Notes: generated from the sequence alone by a model not told the origin. Positions 37,705-46,196 are shown, numbered from the stretch's first letter. The stretch: 64,000 nt of DNA from Nostoc sp. B(2019) (GCF_010091925.1 NZ_WVID01000011.1:186001-250000); one strand, 5' to 3'. Program-made: numbers and translations.

Positions 37705-37877
37705 TATTCTGAATTCAACCTGAGGTACTGTAAACTGACTGAATCTAATTTATCTAAATCGTAGTTTGTCGGCGACTATCTTTTGCTACGGATAGCCGCA
37801 CATTTAAAGTGCTGAGTCAGGAGTCAAGGGTTAAGGGTCAAAAATTCTTCCTCTGCTCCCCCTGTCCCTACTATTCA

Positions 37878-38270
37878 TTACTTGTTGGCAGTAGCACTAT
37901 ATTGGGGATTTTTAGCAGCTACTTTTTCGTTGATGTAGTCATAGACTTCACGAAACTTGGGAACTGCCCGCAATTCTAGACGACTACCATTTCTGAGGGT
38001 TAGCACCATATCTCCCCAAAAGCCGATGCCACGAGGGACTTTGACGATTTTGACAATTTCTGAGTAAATTACATCAGTGCGATCGCGCCCTTTCCAACCT
38101 CCCGTCACAGTAATCCGGCGATCTGTAATGCGGAAACGTAGCCACAATGCCCTGACAATTGCTCCGACTGTCAATGGTATCCCAACTACAGTTAGCCCAA
38201 TCAGCAGGTTTAGAATTAAATCTCCAATATGAGGGCCACCCTCATAATAAATATCTTCACGAATGCCCAT
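37878..38270 (-). CDS. PH-domain (YdbS-like) membrane protein
   Basis: A 130-residue protein with one hydrophobic segment pair (about 16-45) and a bacterial PH-like domain (WLRFRITDRRITVTGGWKGR ... DVIYSEIVKIVKVP). It begins inside the 3' end of rnpA with a 14-nt overlap, so translation is coupled. Proteins of this kind are regularly found between rnpA and yidC in cyanobacteria. Role unknown. Confidence 0.82.
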   Translation of the reverse strand: MGIREDIYYEGGPHIGDLILNLLIGLTVVGIPLTVGAIVRALWLRFRITDRRITVTGGWKGRDRTDVIYSEIVKIVKVPRGIGFWGDMVLTLRNGSRLELRAVPKFREVYDYINEKVAAKNPQYSATANK

Positions 38271-38679
38271 CGAACACCTCGGCTTGTGCCAACAACTGCT
38301 CTAATTCTTGCAGAAATTGTGGGCTTACGCACTTAGATTCTGCTGCTGTGGGTTTCACAACGACCACTAGCCGCCATCCTGGTGATAATTTAGGCAGCAA
38401 ATTATGCAAAGCAGCGGTGATCTGCCGTTTGATCCGGTTGCGAACTACTGCCCTCTTGCTAACTTTTGTACTAATCGAAATGCCAATTCGCGTGCTGGCA
38501 AGATTTACTGAGTCCGTTGCTTGTGTATTATTGGCGGCAGTATCCAAAGAAGGCTGTTTTGTATGTAGCGGCTTTAAGGCTCTCAATGTTAAATAAAAGC
38601 CATGACGCCGAGTTCCTTCCCGGAAAACTGCCTGGAAATCTTTTCGAGATTTTAATCTATTTGCTTTGGGCAAAGCCAC
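38257..38679 (-). CDS. rnpA: Ribonuclease P protein component
   Basis: A 140-residue basic protein starting MALPKANRLKSRKDFQAVFR. The conserved RNR motif is present as VSKRAVVRNRIKRQITAALH (about residues 92-111). It binds the M1 RNA and helps mature the 5' ends of tRNAs. The region around 50-70 is longer than in E. coli RnpA. It follows rpmH, the classic order. Confidence 0.95.
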   Translation of the reverse strand: MALPKANRLKSRKDFQAVFREGTRRHGFYLTLRALKPLHTKQPSLDTAANNTQATDSVNLASTRIGISISTKVSKRAVVRNRIKRQITAALHNLLPKLSPGWRLVVVVKPTAAESKCVSPQFLQELEQLLAQAEVFDGHS

Positions 38680-38704
38680 AGTTGCTCTTTTAGCTTCAAG
38701 TGCC

Positions 38705-38839
38705 CTAAACGCTCAGACGATGACGTCCCTTCTTTCTCCTAGCGCTAATCACGTTTCTTCCGTCTGGTGTCCGCATTCTAGCGCGAAAACCAGAAGTTCT
38801 TTTTCTCTTACGGCAAGTGCCGCCCAAGGTTCTTTGCAT
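38705..38839 (-). CDS. rpmH: 50S ribosomal protein L34
   Basis: A 44-residue, very basic protein: [20 protein letters not shown] ... [11 protein letters not shown]. It matches L34 over its whole length, including [18 protein letters not shown]. It lies 25 bp upstream of rnpA on the minus strand. Easily missed because of its size, but certain. Confidence 0.97.
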   Translation of the reverse strand: MQRTLGGTCRKRKRTSGFRARMRTPDGRNVISARRKKGRHRLSV

Positions 38840-38924
38840 ACTGTTCTCCTGTTAGGTGATTTTTATAAAAAGCCACAATCTATTATTGTATCACTATACT
38901 TATGAAAAAGTAGAGATTATGTCA

Positions 38925-38995
38925 AATAAGTCAAGAGTCTCAAGTCAAACTTAAAATATCTCATAACCCTTGACCTTTGACTCTTGACCTTTAAC
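38925..38995. repeat. Degenerate heptamer repeats downstream of DUF2808
   Basis: GTCAAGAGTCTCAAGTCAAA and, inverted, CCTTGACCTTTGACTCTTGA form a foldable pair just after the DUF2808 stop on the minus strand. The position suits a transcription end. Confidence 0.5.
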
Positions 38996-39508
38996 TTAAC
39001 TAATGCTCAAAATCCAGGTTCCTAGGTAACGCAGAAGTGGCACATCACCAGGTGAAAGAATCTGACAGTTAAAATAATAAACTCCGCCAAAGGCTGGGTT
39101 CCGCACGTTAGATAAAACTAACTCAACTTTGCTACCTGCTGGCACTGGCTCTTGGGGATAGATGTTGATCAGTTTACCTTCTTTGTCCCACTTCACTTCT
39201 GAAAGCGGAACTTTTTTACCTTTGACGCGTACCTCAATTTTTTGGGGATCAAAATTTCCTTTGTAATAATCAGGGTAGGTAATGGCAAATTGAGCCACTG
39301 CCAACTTCATCTTTTGTTCTGGAATTCTTAGTATGTAACGATCTGTGCTATTGGTTTGCCCACCAAAATCTAACCGGAAGGGGAGCTGATTTTCGCTTTT
39401 GATGCCGCTAAACAGCGTAAATCCAGGTAAGCTTTGTGCCCAGCTGATTACGGGAAATCCAGTTAGCAAACAGCTAGTCACAGCTAAAGTTGAAAGTAAA
39501 CGTCGCAT
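38996..39508 (-). CDS. DUF2808 exported protein
   Basis: A 170-residue protein with a cleaved-type signal peptide (about 1-24, ...ISWAQS). The DUF2808 body contains RYILRIPEQKMKLAVAQFAI, YPDYYKGNFDP and NVRNPAFGGVYYFNCQIL. The family is common in cyanobacteria and predicted periplasmic. Function unknown. A 790-bp spacer lies upstream. Confidence 0.82.
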   Translation of the reverse strand: MRRLLSTLAVTSCLLTGFPVISWAQSLPGFTLFSGIKSENQLPFRLDFGGQTNSTDRYILRIPEQKMKLAVAQFAITYPDYYKGNFDPQKIEVRVKGKKVPLSEVKWDKEGKLINIYPQEPVPAGSKVELVLSNVRNPAFGGVYYFNCQILSPGDVPLLRYLGTWILSIS

Positions 39509-40300
39509 TGTTAGGCTCCTCTACCAAGATATAAATCTGTTATCTAAATAATTGTGTGTTAGTATTCGTAACTAAACTTTACTACTGACTTCCTGACAAT
39601 GGACGCTGAATGGCAATAAAAAGTGCCACCTGTCTTAGAGGCTTGGGGATAGAAAAATTACTTAGTAATTTATTTTACTTAAATAATATTGACCGCATTC
39701 CCCTTGTGGAGTGCTGATTGTATTAGCAGCTTGGTCAAATTTGAACTAGATAGAAACACGGTTGGGATTCGATTGTGTTTCTGAATATGTATAAGTGTAT
39801 CTAAATTTGAGATTTTTGTGATAAAACTTGATCCATGCCATCAGCGATCGCCAGTTAAATCGGGATAAATTGATTAAAATAAGCTTTGAATCGAAAGTAG
39901 TAATCATTAAAATTTAGTTTGGAAATTATCAAGCTTAAAAAATTTGATGAATATTGCACCATATCAAGAAAGGAATACCAAAATTTTTCAATCCCTAAAA
40001 TAAGCTGAAGACAAAGATGCAAAATTTGGGAATCACTTAGGATGTGCAATATATAATCCTGTTTGCAACTATCTGAAACTGTGACATCTGCAAGCGGCAA
40101 GCAGAAAGTTCCAAGAGGGGAAACCTTCAATCAGAAGTAAGGCTTTGCCTAAAGTGCTAAGAGTGGGAGAGGAAATGTTCATTCAATCTACTAGTAATCA
40201 TGGCTGATAGTTCCTGCCTAGGCACTATGGAAGGTATGGGACGTCCTTCATCTGGACGATCGCTTACTTGGCAATTAGGTATTTATCTTCAGGAGATTTC
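39509..40300. other. Intergenic 792 bp between divergent DUF2808 and pntA
   Basis: No gene is convincing here. The longest minus-strand frame (39855-40130) has an amino-acid make-up typical of chance translation. The region must hold the promoter of the transhydrogenase operon, whose AGGAGA ribosome-binding site is at 40291-40296. Confidence 0.5.
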
Positions 40301-41467
40301 ATGAGAATAGCAGTTGCTAAAGAAATTGAAGTTTGTGAACGTCGTGTGGCATTGATTCCTGACACCGTTGCCCGATTGGTAAAACAAGGTTTGGAAGTGT
40401 GGGTAGAGACGGGTGCAGGAGAGCGAGCATTTTTTAGTGATGCTGCTTATGAAGCAGCAGGGGCCAAAATTATTGGTGATTCTGTCACATTATGGGGCGA
40501 AGCAGATATTTTGCTGAAAGTTAGCCCCCCGCAAGAGCGAGAAGATGGACGCTCAGAAATTGATTTTCTCAAAGAAGGATCTGTTTTAGTCAGCTTCCTC
40601 AATCCTTTGGGAAATCCCCTGGTGGCGCAGCAACTAGCAAATCGCCAAGTCACAGCCTTGAGTATGGAAATGATTCCCCGCACTACCAGGGCGCAAAGTA
40701 TGGATGCTTTGTCCTCGCAAGCTTCATTGGCAGGTTACAAAGCAGTATTGATTGCCGCAGCGGCATTACCGAAATATTTCCCAATGTTGACTACAGCCGC
40801 AGGGACGATCGCCCCAGCGAAAGTATTTATTATGGGTGCTGGTGTGGCAGGATTGCAAGCGATCGCCACCGCCAGACGCTTGGGAGCAGTGGTAGAAGCC
40901 TTTGACATCCGTCCCGCCGTCAAAGAAGAAGTACAAAGCTTAGGGGCTAAATTTGTTGAAGTCAAATTAGAAGAAGAAACCGTCGCAGCTGGCGGTTACG
41001 CTAAAGAAATTTCTGAAGCTAGTAAACAACGTACCCAAGAAGTTGTCGCCGAACACATCAAAAATTCTGACGTAGTAATTACCACCGCTCAAGTACCTGG
41101 CAGACAAGCACCACGGCTCGTTACAGAAGAAATGGTAGCACAAATGAAACCAGGCTCAGTAATTGTGGATTTGGCTGCTGAACAAGGTGGTAACTGCGCC
41201 TGCACCGAACCCGGCAAAGACATTGTGTGGAATGGCGTAACAATTATTGGCCCGATCAATCTTCCATCATCGATGCCAATCCATGCCAGCCAACTATATT
41301 CCAAAAACGTAACATCGTTGATCCAACTACTGATTAAAGACAAAGCTTTGCAGGTGAACTTTGCCGACGACATCGTTGATGCGGCTTGCGTTACCCATGC
41401 TGGTGAAATTCGCAATCAACGAGTGCGCGATGCGCTACAAGCTTTGAGTAGTGTAGGCGCAGGTTAG
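40301..41467 (+). CDS. pntA: NAD(P) transhydrogenase subunit alpha part 1
   Basis: A 388-residue NAD(H)-binding subunit starting MRIAVAKEIEVCERRVALIP. The ATG at 40301 is preferred over 40268 because of the AGGAGA 4 nt upstream. The Rossmann motif GAGVAGLQAIATARRLGA and the RDQDN-loop region near EMIPRTTRAQSMDALSSQAS are visible. It transfers hydride between NADH and NADP+ across a proton gradient with the other two subunits. The subunit is split from its membrane part, as in cyanobacteria and Rhodospirillum. Confidence 0.95.
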   Translation: MRIAVAKEIEVCERRVALIPDTVARLVKQGLEVWVETGAGERAFFSDAAYEAAGAKIIGDSVTLWGEADILLKVSPPQEREDGRSEIDFLKEGSVLVSFLNPLGNPLVAQQLANRQVTALSMEMIPRTTRAQSMDALSSQASLAGYKAVLIAAAALPKYFPMLTTAAGTIAPAKVFIMGAGVAGLQAIATARRLGAVVEAFDIRPAVKEEVQSLGAKFVEVKLEEETVAAGGYAKEISEASKQRTQEVVAEHIKNSDVVITTAQVPGRQAPRLVTEEMVAQMKPGSVIVDLAAEQGGNCACTEPGKDIVWNGVTIIGPINLPSSMPIHASQLYSKNVTSLIQLLIKDKALQVNFADDIVDAACVTHAGEIRNQRVRDALQALSSVGAG

Positions 41468-41524
41468 TAGTTAGCCCTTAAGCGCTGACTACCAGCCGAA
41501 TTAATAATTAGGAGTTTTTCAAGC

Positions 41525-41818
41525 ATGACAGAAGCATTACTTGCTGCTTTGTTTGTATTCGTTTTGGCATCTTTTATTGGCTTTGAAGTCATCAACAAAA
41601 TACCACCGACTCTGCACACACCCTTAATGTCAGGCTCAAACGCGATTTCTGGCATTGCGGTACTTGGGGCAATAGTAGCCGCTGGGGCGAAAGACACAAG
41701 TGTTTCGGTAATTCTCGGTTTGATTGCTGTGGTATTGGCAACAGTCAACGTCGTGGGTGGTTTTTTAGTCACAGATAGAATGTTGCAAATGTTCAAGAAA
41801 AAGGAGATTAAGGCGTGA
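41525..41818 (+). CDS. pntA2: NAD(P) transhydrogenase subunit alpha part 2 (membrane)
   Basis: A 97-residue protein with three hydrophobic segments (about 3-24, 38-55 and 60-82) containing FIGFEVINKIPPTLHTPLMS, the conserved first part of the proton channel. A TAGGAG-like site precedes it. It overlaps pntB by 4 nt (GTGA), so the two are translationally coupled. Confidence 0.95.
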   Translation: MTEALLAALFVFVLASFIGFEVINKIPPTLHTPLMSGSNAISGIAVLGAIVAAGAKDTSVSVILGLIAVVLATVNVVGGFLVTDRMLQMFKKKEIKA

Positions 41819-43221
41819 GCGACTTTTTACCAACTGGCATTCAGCTGACGTACTTAGTCGCTGCATCCTTATTCATCTTGGGTTTGAAAAAGCTAGGATC
41901 ACCTGCTACAGCGCGGAATGGAAATGTCATCGCGGCTGTGGGGATGCTGTTGGCGATCGCAGCTACAATGCTGGATCAACATGTGTTGAATTACGAGATG
42001 ATATTGTTGGGCTTGGCGATTGGTTCGGCGATTGGTGCGATCGTTGCCTACAAAGTCCAAATGACCGAAATGCCCCAAATGGTGGGTTTACTCAACGGTT
42101 TGGGCGGTGCTGCTTCGGCTTTAGTAGCCGTTGCGGAATTCTGGCGGTTACTGGATAGTTCTCAACCAATACCGCTAGATGTCAACATTTCCATGCTGTT
42201 GGACGTGTTAATCGGTGGTGTTACCTTCACAGGTAGTTTTCTCGCCTTTGCCAAATTGCAAGGTTTAATCAGCGGTTCTCCGATTACATTTCCTTTCCAG
42301 CAACCATTTAACTTGTTGCTTTTGGGTGCTTATGTGGTGGGTAGTGCCTACTTAATCATCACACCCGATAGCTTACCTATATTCTTGGGAGTAGTTGGCG
42401 TTTCCTTAGTGCTGGGTGTGATGTTCGTCATCCCCATTGGTGGCGGCGATATGCCAGTGGTAATTTCGCTGTTGAACTCGTTGTCAGGTGTGGCGGCGGC
42501 GGCGGCTGGGTTCGTGGTGATGAACAATATGTTGATCATCGCTGGTGCTTTGGTAGGAGCATCTGGATTAATCCTTACCGAAATTATGTGTAAGGCGATG
42601 AACCGCTCTCTATTTAGTGTGTTATTCAGCGCTTTTGGCACGGGATCTGGTGGTGGTGCTGCTGCTAGTAGTGGTGGTGCAACCGATCAAACCGTCCGCA
42701 GCATCGATCCTGAAGAAGGGGCGATGATGTTGGGTTATGCCCGTTCTGTAGTAATCGTACCTGGTTATGGGATGGCAGTTGCCCAAGCGCAACATAGCGT
42801 GCGGGAATTGTCAGATCAACTAGAACGGATGGGTGTTGATGTCAAGTACGCCATTCACCCCGTTGCTGGAAGAATGCCGGGACACATGAATGTGTTGCTG
42901 GCTGAGGCGAATGTGCCTTATACGCAGTTGTATGATATGGATGATATTAATCCCCAGTTTGAGCAAGCTGATGTAGCTTTAGTCATTGGGGCAAATGATG
43001 TAGTAAATCCTGCGGCGCGTAGCGATACCAATAGCCCAATTTATGGTATGCCAATTTTGGAAGTAGATCGGGCAAAGCAGACGATTGTGATTAAGCGCGG
43101 GATGAGTACAGGTTTTGCCGGTGTAGATAATGAGTTGTTCTACAAGGATAAAACTACGATGCTTTTTGGTAGCGCTAAGGATATGGTGTCGAAGTTGGTT
43201 TCTGAGGTGAAACAGCTTTAA
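41815..43221 (+). CDS. pntB: NAD(P) transhydrogenase subunit beta
   Basis: A 468-residue subunit starting with GTG at 41815 behind AAGGAGATT. Eight or nine membrane helices (about 5-260) form the proton channel, and the C-terminal NADP(H)-binding domain (about 290-468) contains GYGMAVAQAQHSVREL and VALVIGANDVVNPAAR. It completes the three-gene operon. A good terminator follows at 43275. Confidence 0.96.
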   Translation: MSDFLPTGIQLTYLVAASLFILGLKKLGSPATARNGNVIAAVGMLLAIAATMLDQHVLNYEMILLGLAIGSAIGAIVAYKVQMTEMPQMVGLLNGLGGAASALVAVAEFWRLLDSSQPIPLDVNISMLLDVLIGGVTFTGSFLAFAKLQGLISGSPITFPFQQPFNLLLLGAYVVGSAYLIITPDSLPIFLGVVGVSLVLGVMFVIPIGGGDMPVVISLLNSLSGVAAAAAGFVVMNNMLIIAGALVGASGLILTEIMCKAMNRSLFSVLFSAFGTGSGGGAAASSGGATDQTVRSIDPEEGAMMLGYARSVVIVPGYGMAVAQAQHSVRELSDQLERMGVDVKYAIHPVAGRMPGHMNVLLAEANVPYTQLYDMDDINPQFEQADVALVIGANDVVNPAARSDTNSPIYGMPILEVDRAKQTIVIKRGMSTGFAGVDNELFYKDKTTMLFGSAKDMVSKLVSEVKQL

Positions 43222-43250
43222 CGAACCGCAGAGGCGCAGAGGGCGCGGAG
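43220..43250. repeat. Dispersed repeat AACGAACCGCAGAGG..., left copy of an inverted pair
   Basis: The sequence overlaps the pntB stop. Its reverse complement, with a few changes, lies at 44104-44138, so the two copies flank the 43564-44052 gene in inverted orientation. The unit is a well-spread Nostoc repeat type. Confidence 0.6.
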
Positions 43251-43274
43251 TAAATAAAGAATGTAGAGAGTTAG

Positions 43275-43314
43275 CTTGCCTTGGGGGTGTGATATTCCCA
43301 GGGCAAGTTTTTTT
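43275..43314 (+). terminator. Rho-independent terminator after pntB
   Basis: CTTGCCTTGGG (43275-43285) pairs with CCCAGGGCAAG (43297-43307), one G-U pair, followed by seven T. It closes the transhydrogenase operon. Confidence 0.85.
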
Positions 43315-43563
43315 GTTGAGGAATTACCTCATGCAAAAAAAACAAAGTGTTTTATTATATAGGACTTACGCATTGATATAAAAGTCAAAATAGAAGATAT
43401 GATTTTCAGCGCTTCTAACTGGATTTTTTTATTCCTCACCAAGTGATCGCAACCAACAAAAGGGTTTTATAAAACCCTGAAACAACGTCTTTACGTTGAT
43501 ACATCAGATGACTTGTTTGTACAGTGCATAATTCCTATTATAAATGAACTATTAAGATATTAA

Positions 43564-44052
43564 ATGAGTTTAATGACATTAGACGATTGGCGAAATATAG
43601 CTATCATCATAGGAACATTTGTTGCTCTAGTCACCTTGATGAAAGGTATTTACGAATACACGCGTCAACTAGCCCAAAAACGAAGCGAACAGTACGCCGA
43701 AATGCGGAAGCGTTTTAGGGAAAGTGAAGTCATATCCAAACTAATTGGTATGCTTGAGACAAATGACTCAAATTTAGCAGAAGTTTCATGGTCGCAAAAA
43801 GTTGAATTACTGGGGTTTTATGAGGATATTGCCTTAATGGTAAATTCCGGCATTATAAAACGTAATGTTGCTTTCTATATGTTTGGGTATTATGCTCTCC
43901 GTTGTTGGGAAAGCGAGTATTTTTGGGATGATGTCAATCGAGATAGCCCATACTGGTCTCTCTTCCGCAATTTTGTCAACGAAATGAAGGCTATCGAAGA
44001 ACTATTTGTTGAAGACTCGTTTCTCTTTGATCCCAAAAAGTACCGTTTTTAG
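43564..44052 (+). CDS. Hypothetical membrane-anchored protein
   Basis: A 162-residue protein with one N-terminal membrane helix (about 10-30), a charged helical body and an aromatic-rich segment (FYMFGYYALRCWESEYFWDD, about 105-124). It resembles the membrane-anchored DUF4760 type in layout, but I cannot be sure. It is enclosed by inverted copies of a dispersed repeat, which hints at acquisition or rearrangement. Confidence 0.6.
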   Translation: MSLMTLDDWRNIAIIIGTFVALVTLMKGIYEYTRQLAQKRSEQYAEMRKRFRESEVISKLIGMLETNDSNLAEVSWSQKVELLGFYEDIALMVNSGIIKRNVAFYMFGYYALRCWESEYFWDDVNRDSPYWSLFRNFVNEMKAIEELFVEDSFLFDPKKYRF

Positions 44053-44103
44053 TATTTTTTAGTCTGTTACTGAAAATGAAGAGTATTTTAAAAATCCCAT
44101 CTC

Positions 44104-44138
44104 CTTCCTCTGTGTCCTCTGCGGCTCTGTGGTTCGTT
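44104..44138. repeat. Dispersed repeat, right copy of the inverted pair
   Basis: Its reverse complement begins AACGAACCACAGAGCCGCAG and matches 43220-43250. It follows the 43564-44052 gene. Confidence 0.6.
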
Positions 44139-44191
44139 AAAAAGAGCGATCGCCTGCAAAATCTCCACAGTGCGATCGCTCGGTTTCTTTT

Positions 44192-44641
44192 CTAAATTTC
44201 TTGCCATTCTCTAGCATCAATAAAAATAGATAGATGTTTTTTATTGCTTGTGGCAATAATAACCTCATGCCCATAATTAGCAACTAAAACAGATTGAGAT
44301 GCCAAAATTACATCACCATCTAAAGCTTTATTATCTGCTGTAGATTTTCCTTGATTTCTTACTTGGTCCCATAACTCTGCTGCTTTCAACATCACTTCTG
44401 TTGTAATAGGAAGATAGATAATTTCTGACTTGAGTTGATTAAGTTTTCTAATTCCTGATAATTTATTTGCCCTTAATAATTCTCGTCTAATTTCATAATC
44501 TATAATTTCTGGTAAAATTACTTAATATCCTCTCTCAAAAAGCGTATAAAACCATTCTTGACACTGCACAGCTAGAGGCGTTGCTCTTGGATTAGTAATT
44601 AATCCCACAGGTGCAGAATCTAAGATAATAACCTTACTCAT
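44192..44641 (-). pseudogene. PIN-domain toxin gene with an in-frame stop
   Basis: Read from ATG at 44641 the frame gives MSKVIILDSAPVGLITNPRA, a PIN opening with the first acidic residue, then WFYTLFERGY followed by TAA at 44522-44524. Beyond the stop the same frame continues without break (VILPEIIDYEIRRELLRANK, ... NKALDGDVILASQS, ... IATSNKKHLSIF) to 44192. A single base change explains the stop. The downstream 67-codon piece could only start internally. The partner antitoxin (44648-44974) is 6 bp upstream and intact. Confidence 0.85.
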
Positions 44642-44647
44642 CCTATT

Positions 44648-44974
44648 TTAAATAGAAATACCTTTCATAGATTCAATAATCTCTAAGATTTTTTGTTGTT
44701 CTTGTTCTTCATCTAACTCATTCCATGACTCGAATAATTTTCTAATGTTTGTTTCCCTTTCTTTTTGTTTGACGACATCACTATGATTAATTTCATTAAG
44801 AGCATTTTCCCAGTTATTTAATGATGTCTGTTTCATCGTCACACTTTGACGAAATAGGCGTACAATTTTTAGCAATTCTGGTACATATTCTTCTGGAGTT
44901 TGTTGAATTTCTAATAATAGTTCAGCGCGGGGTGTCGTTGATGATTGTGCTGTAAGCGGTTGATTATTGTTCAT
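44648..44974 (-). CDS. Probable antitoxin of the broken PIN toxin
   Basis: A 108-residue acidic, helical protein (MNNNQPLTAQSSTTPRAELL, ... TPEEYVPELLKIVRLFRQS). It ends 6 bp before the PIN toxin start, the position of an antitoxin gene. I do not recognise its family by name, so the call rests on context. Confidence 0.6.
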   Translation of the reverse strand: MNNNQPLTAQSSTTPRAELLLEIQQTPEEYVPELLKIVRLFRQSVTMKQTSLNNWENALNEINHSDVVKQKERETNIRKLFESWNELDEEQEQQKILEIIESMKGISI

Positions 44975-45194
44975 AAATACCTTGCAAGTAGATAATTTAA
45001 AAACACGAGTACATATTAATCAGTTTTAGCACTGGTAGTTATATTATATTTTAGCGTGAATGGCTATTTTAGTTTCCTGATAAAGTTCCGACGCTGACAT
45101 GGTATCTAATGGATCAAGAATCGGTTAGCGATCAAGCTAGGTATTATCAATTAAGCGATCGCCTCGCCTCTTCTGTTCTTCCTCCGTGTCTTTG

Positions 45195-45258
45195 CGCCTT
45201 TGCGACGCCAGTTGCTTCAACGGGGGGAACCCCCGCAACGCACTGGCTCGCCTTTGCG
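45195..45258. mobile_element. 44-bp palindrome inserted in a tandem repeat, flanked by 10-bp direct repeats
   Basis: CGCCTTTGCG is found at 45195-45204 and 45249-45258. Between them lies 45205-45248, a palindrome with outer arms GCCAGT/ACTGGC and inner arms CGGGGG/CCCCCG. Removing it and one direct repeat leaves CTTTGCGCCTTTGCGTGAGA, the common repeat form in Nostoc. Similar palindrome pieces occur at about 54430-54490. The surrounding 339-bp spacer has two HIP1 sites and no gene. Confidence 0.7.
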
Positions 45259-45323
45259 TGAGACAAAAAAGCGATCGCATACAAAACTCCACCATGCGAT
45301 ACCTACGGTAAGCTACGCTAACG

Positions 45324-45696
45324 CTAAAGTGTTATGTGAGAAATATTTAAGACAACAGCTAATGCTTGAGAAACAAGTTGCATTTCTGAGTCGGAGAGTT
45401 GACCTAGTTTTCTAACTAATCTTATTTCTGAAACTGAACGTATTTGAAAAGTATCTACACCAGAAACTTTGTCTAAACTGTTCTTTGTGCTTGGTTCCAG
45501 CCGCACCATTCAAGGTTTAACAGCATTTCCAATCTGTAACTGGGACAATAATCTTCAAAGGCAAAATCCCAATAGCATCATCATTGACTATGATACAAGG
45601 ACGCTTTTTGCTAATTTCTGTCCCTATTGTTGGATCTAAATTAACTAACCAGACTTCACCTTTGTACATAAGTCCCTGAGTTGTAGAAGTCTTCAT
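45324..45696 (-). pseudogene. MazF/PemK-type toxin gene, frameshifted
   Basis: From ATG at 45696 the frame reads MKTSTTQGLMYKGEVWLVNL ... KKRPCIIVNDD ... KIIVPVTDWKCC and stops at 45517-45519. The second half is in another frame: MVRLEPSTKNSLDKVSGVDT, QIRSVSEIRLVRKLGQLSDS, ending at 45324. The junction lacks the residues normally between the DWK and MVRLEPS motifs, and a TGA at 45510-45512 stands where a Trp is expected, so a small deletion plus a nonsense change is likely. The start overlaps the antitoxin stop (ATGA). Confidence 0.88.
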
Positions 45697-45929
45697 CTGA
45701 AATCATCGCAAAAGTCTTCTCCCTCTAAATCTGAGAATATATTTAATTCACTACCAGGTGTATAATCTGCAATAGCTGTCATTGCGGCTAGTATTAATTG
45801 GCGTTTTTGCTCATCTTTAGTAAGTGAGTCTTTTTCTTGAATAACCAATTGCAGGGCTGATTCAGCTATCTTTAGGCGATCGCTTATGCTCAAACTTGGA
45901 AGTGCTTGGAGAATTTTTTTGATTTGCAT
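45693..45929 (-). CDS. Antitoxin of the broken MazF-type toxin
   Basis: A 78-residue protein (MQIKKILQALPSLSISDRLK ... SELNIFSDLEGEDFCDDFR) with a helical start and an acidic C-terminal tail suited to wrap a toxin. It overlaps the MazF-like frame by 4 nt. The gene is intact. Confidence 0.7.
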   Translation of the reverse strand: MQIKKILQALPSLSISDRLKIAESALQLVIQEKDSLTKDEQKRQLILAAMTAIADYTPGSELNIFSDLEGEDFCDDFR

Positions 45930-45960
45930 ATTAGTTTATAGAGTCGATCTATTATTAATC

Positions 45961-46122
45961 CTAGCTAGTTAAAGTGTTTTTAATCAGAGATGCCAGATGA
46001 GTTTCTACCGATAAACCTTGTATGGCAGCTTCAGCAATGAGACGAGCCTCTATCTCTGGTTTCAGTTGTAGCTGTATGGTTATTTGTTGTCTCCTAAAGT
46101 AGGCATGAAAATCACCTGCTTT
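45961..46122 (-). pseudogene. Remnant of a small antitoxin-like gene
   Basis: The minus strand reads RQQITIQLQLKPEIEARLIA followed by AAIQGLSVETHLASLIKN to a stop at 45961. This looks like a ribbon-helix-helix-type antitoxin, but the open frame has no ATG, GTG or TTG in a suitable place before an in-frame stop at 46123. It is either truncated or uses an unusual start. Confidence 0.45.
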
Positions 46123-46196
46123 TTAGTAGTAAATAAAACAGTGTAGGGACACGATAATATCATGTCCCTACAAAAGATTGTGTAACCGCGGGCGAA

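Noticed and set aside
39855-40130. 91-codon minus-strand reading frame
   Set aside because: No ribosome-binding site, no recognisable family, and composition like translated AT-rich spacer.
44192-44641. Stop codon read-through or recoding in the PIN gene
   Set aside because: TAA is not a recoding codon in bacteria, and no structure that promotes read-through was seen; simple decay is enough.
45850-45870. A second end of the MITE (CAGGGCTGATTCA) inside an antitoxin gene
   Set aside because: The match is 13 bp, has no partner end or target duplication, and encodes a normal part of the protein (ESALQL); it is probably chance.
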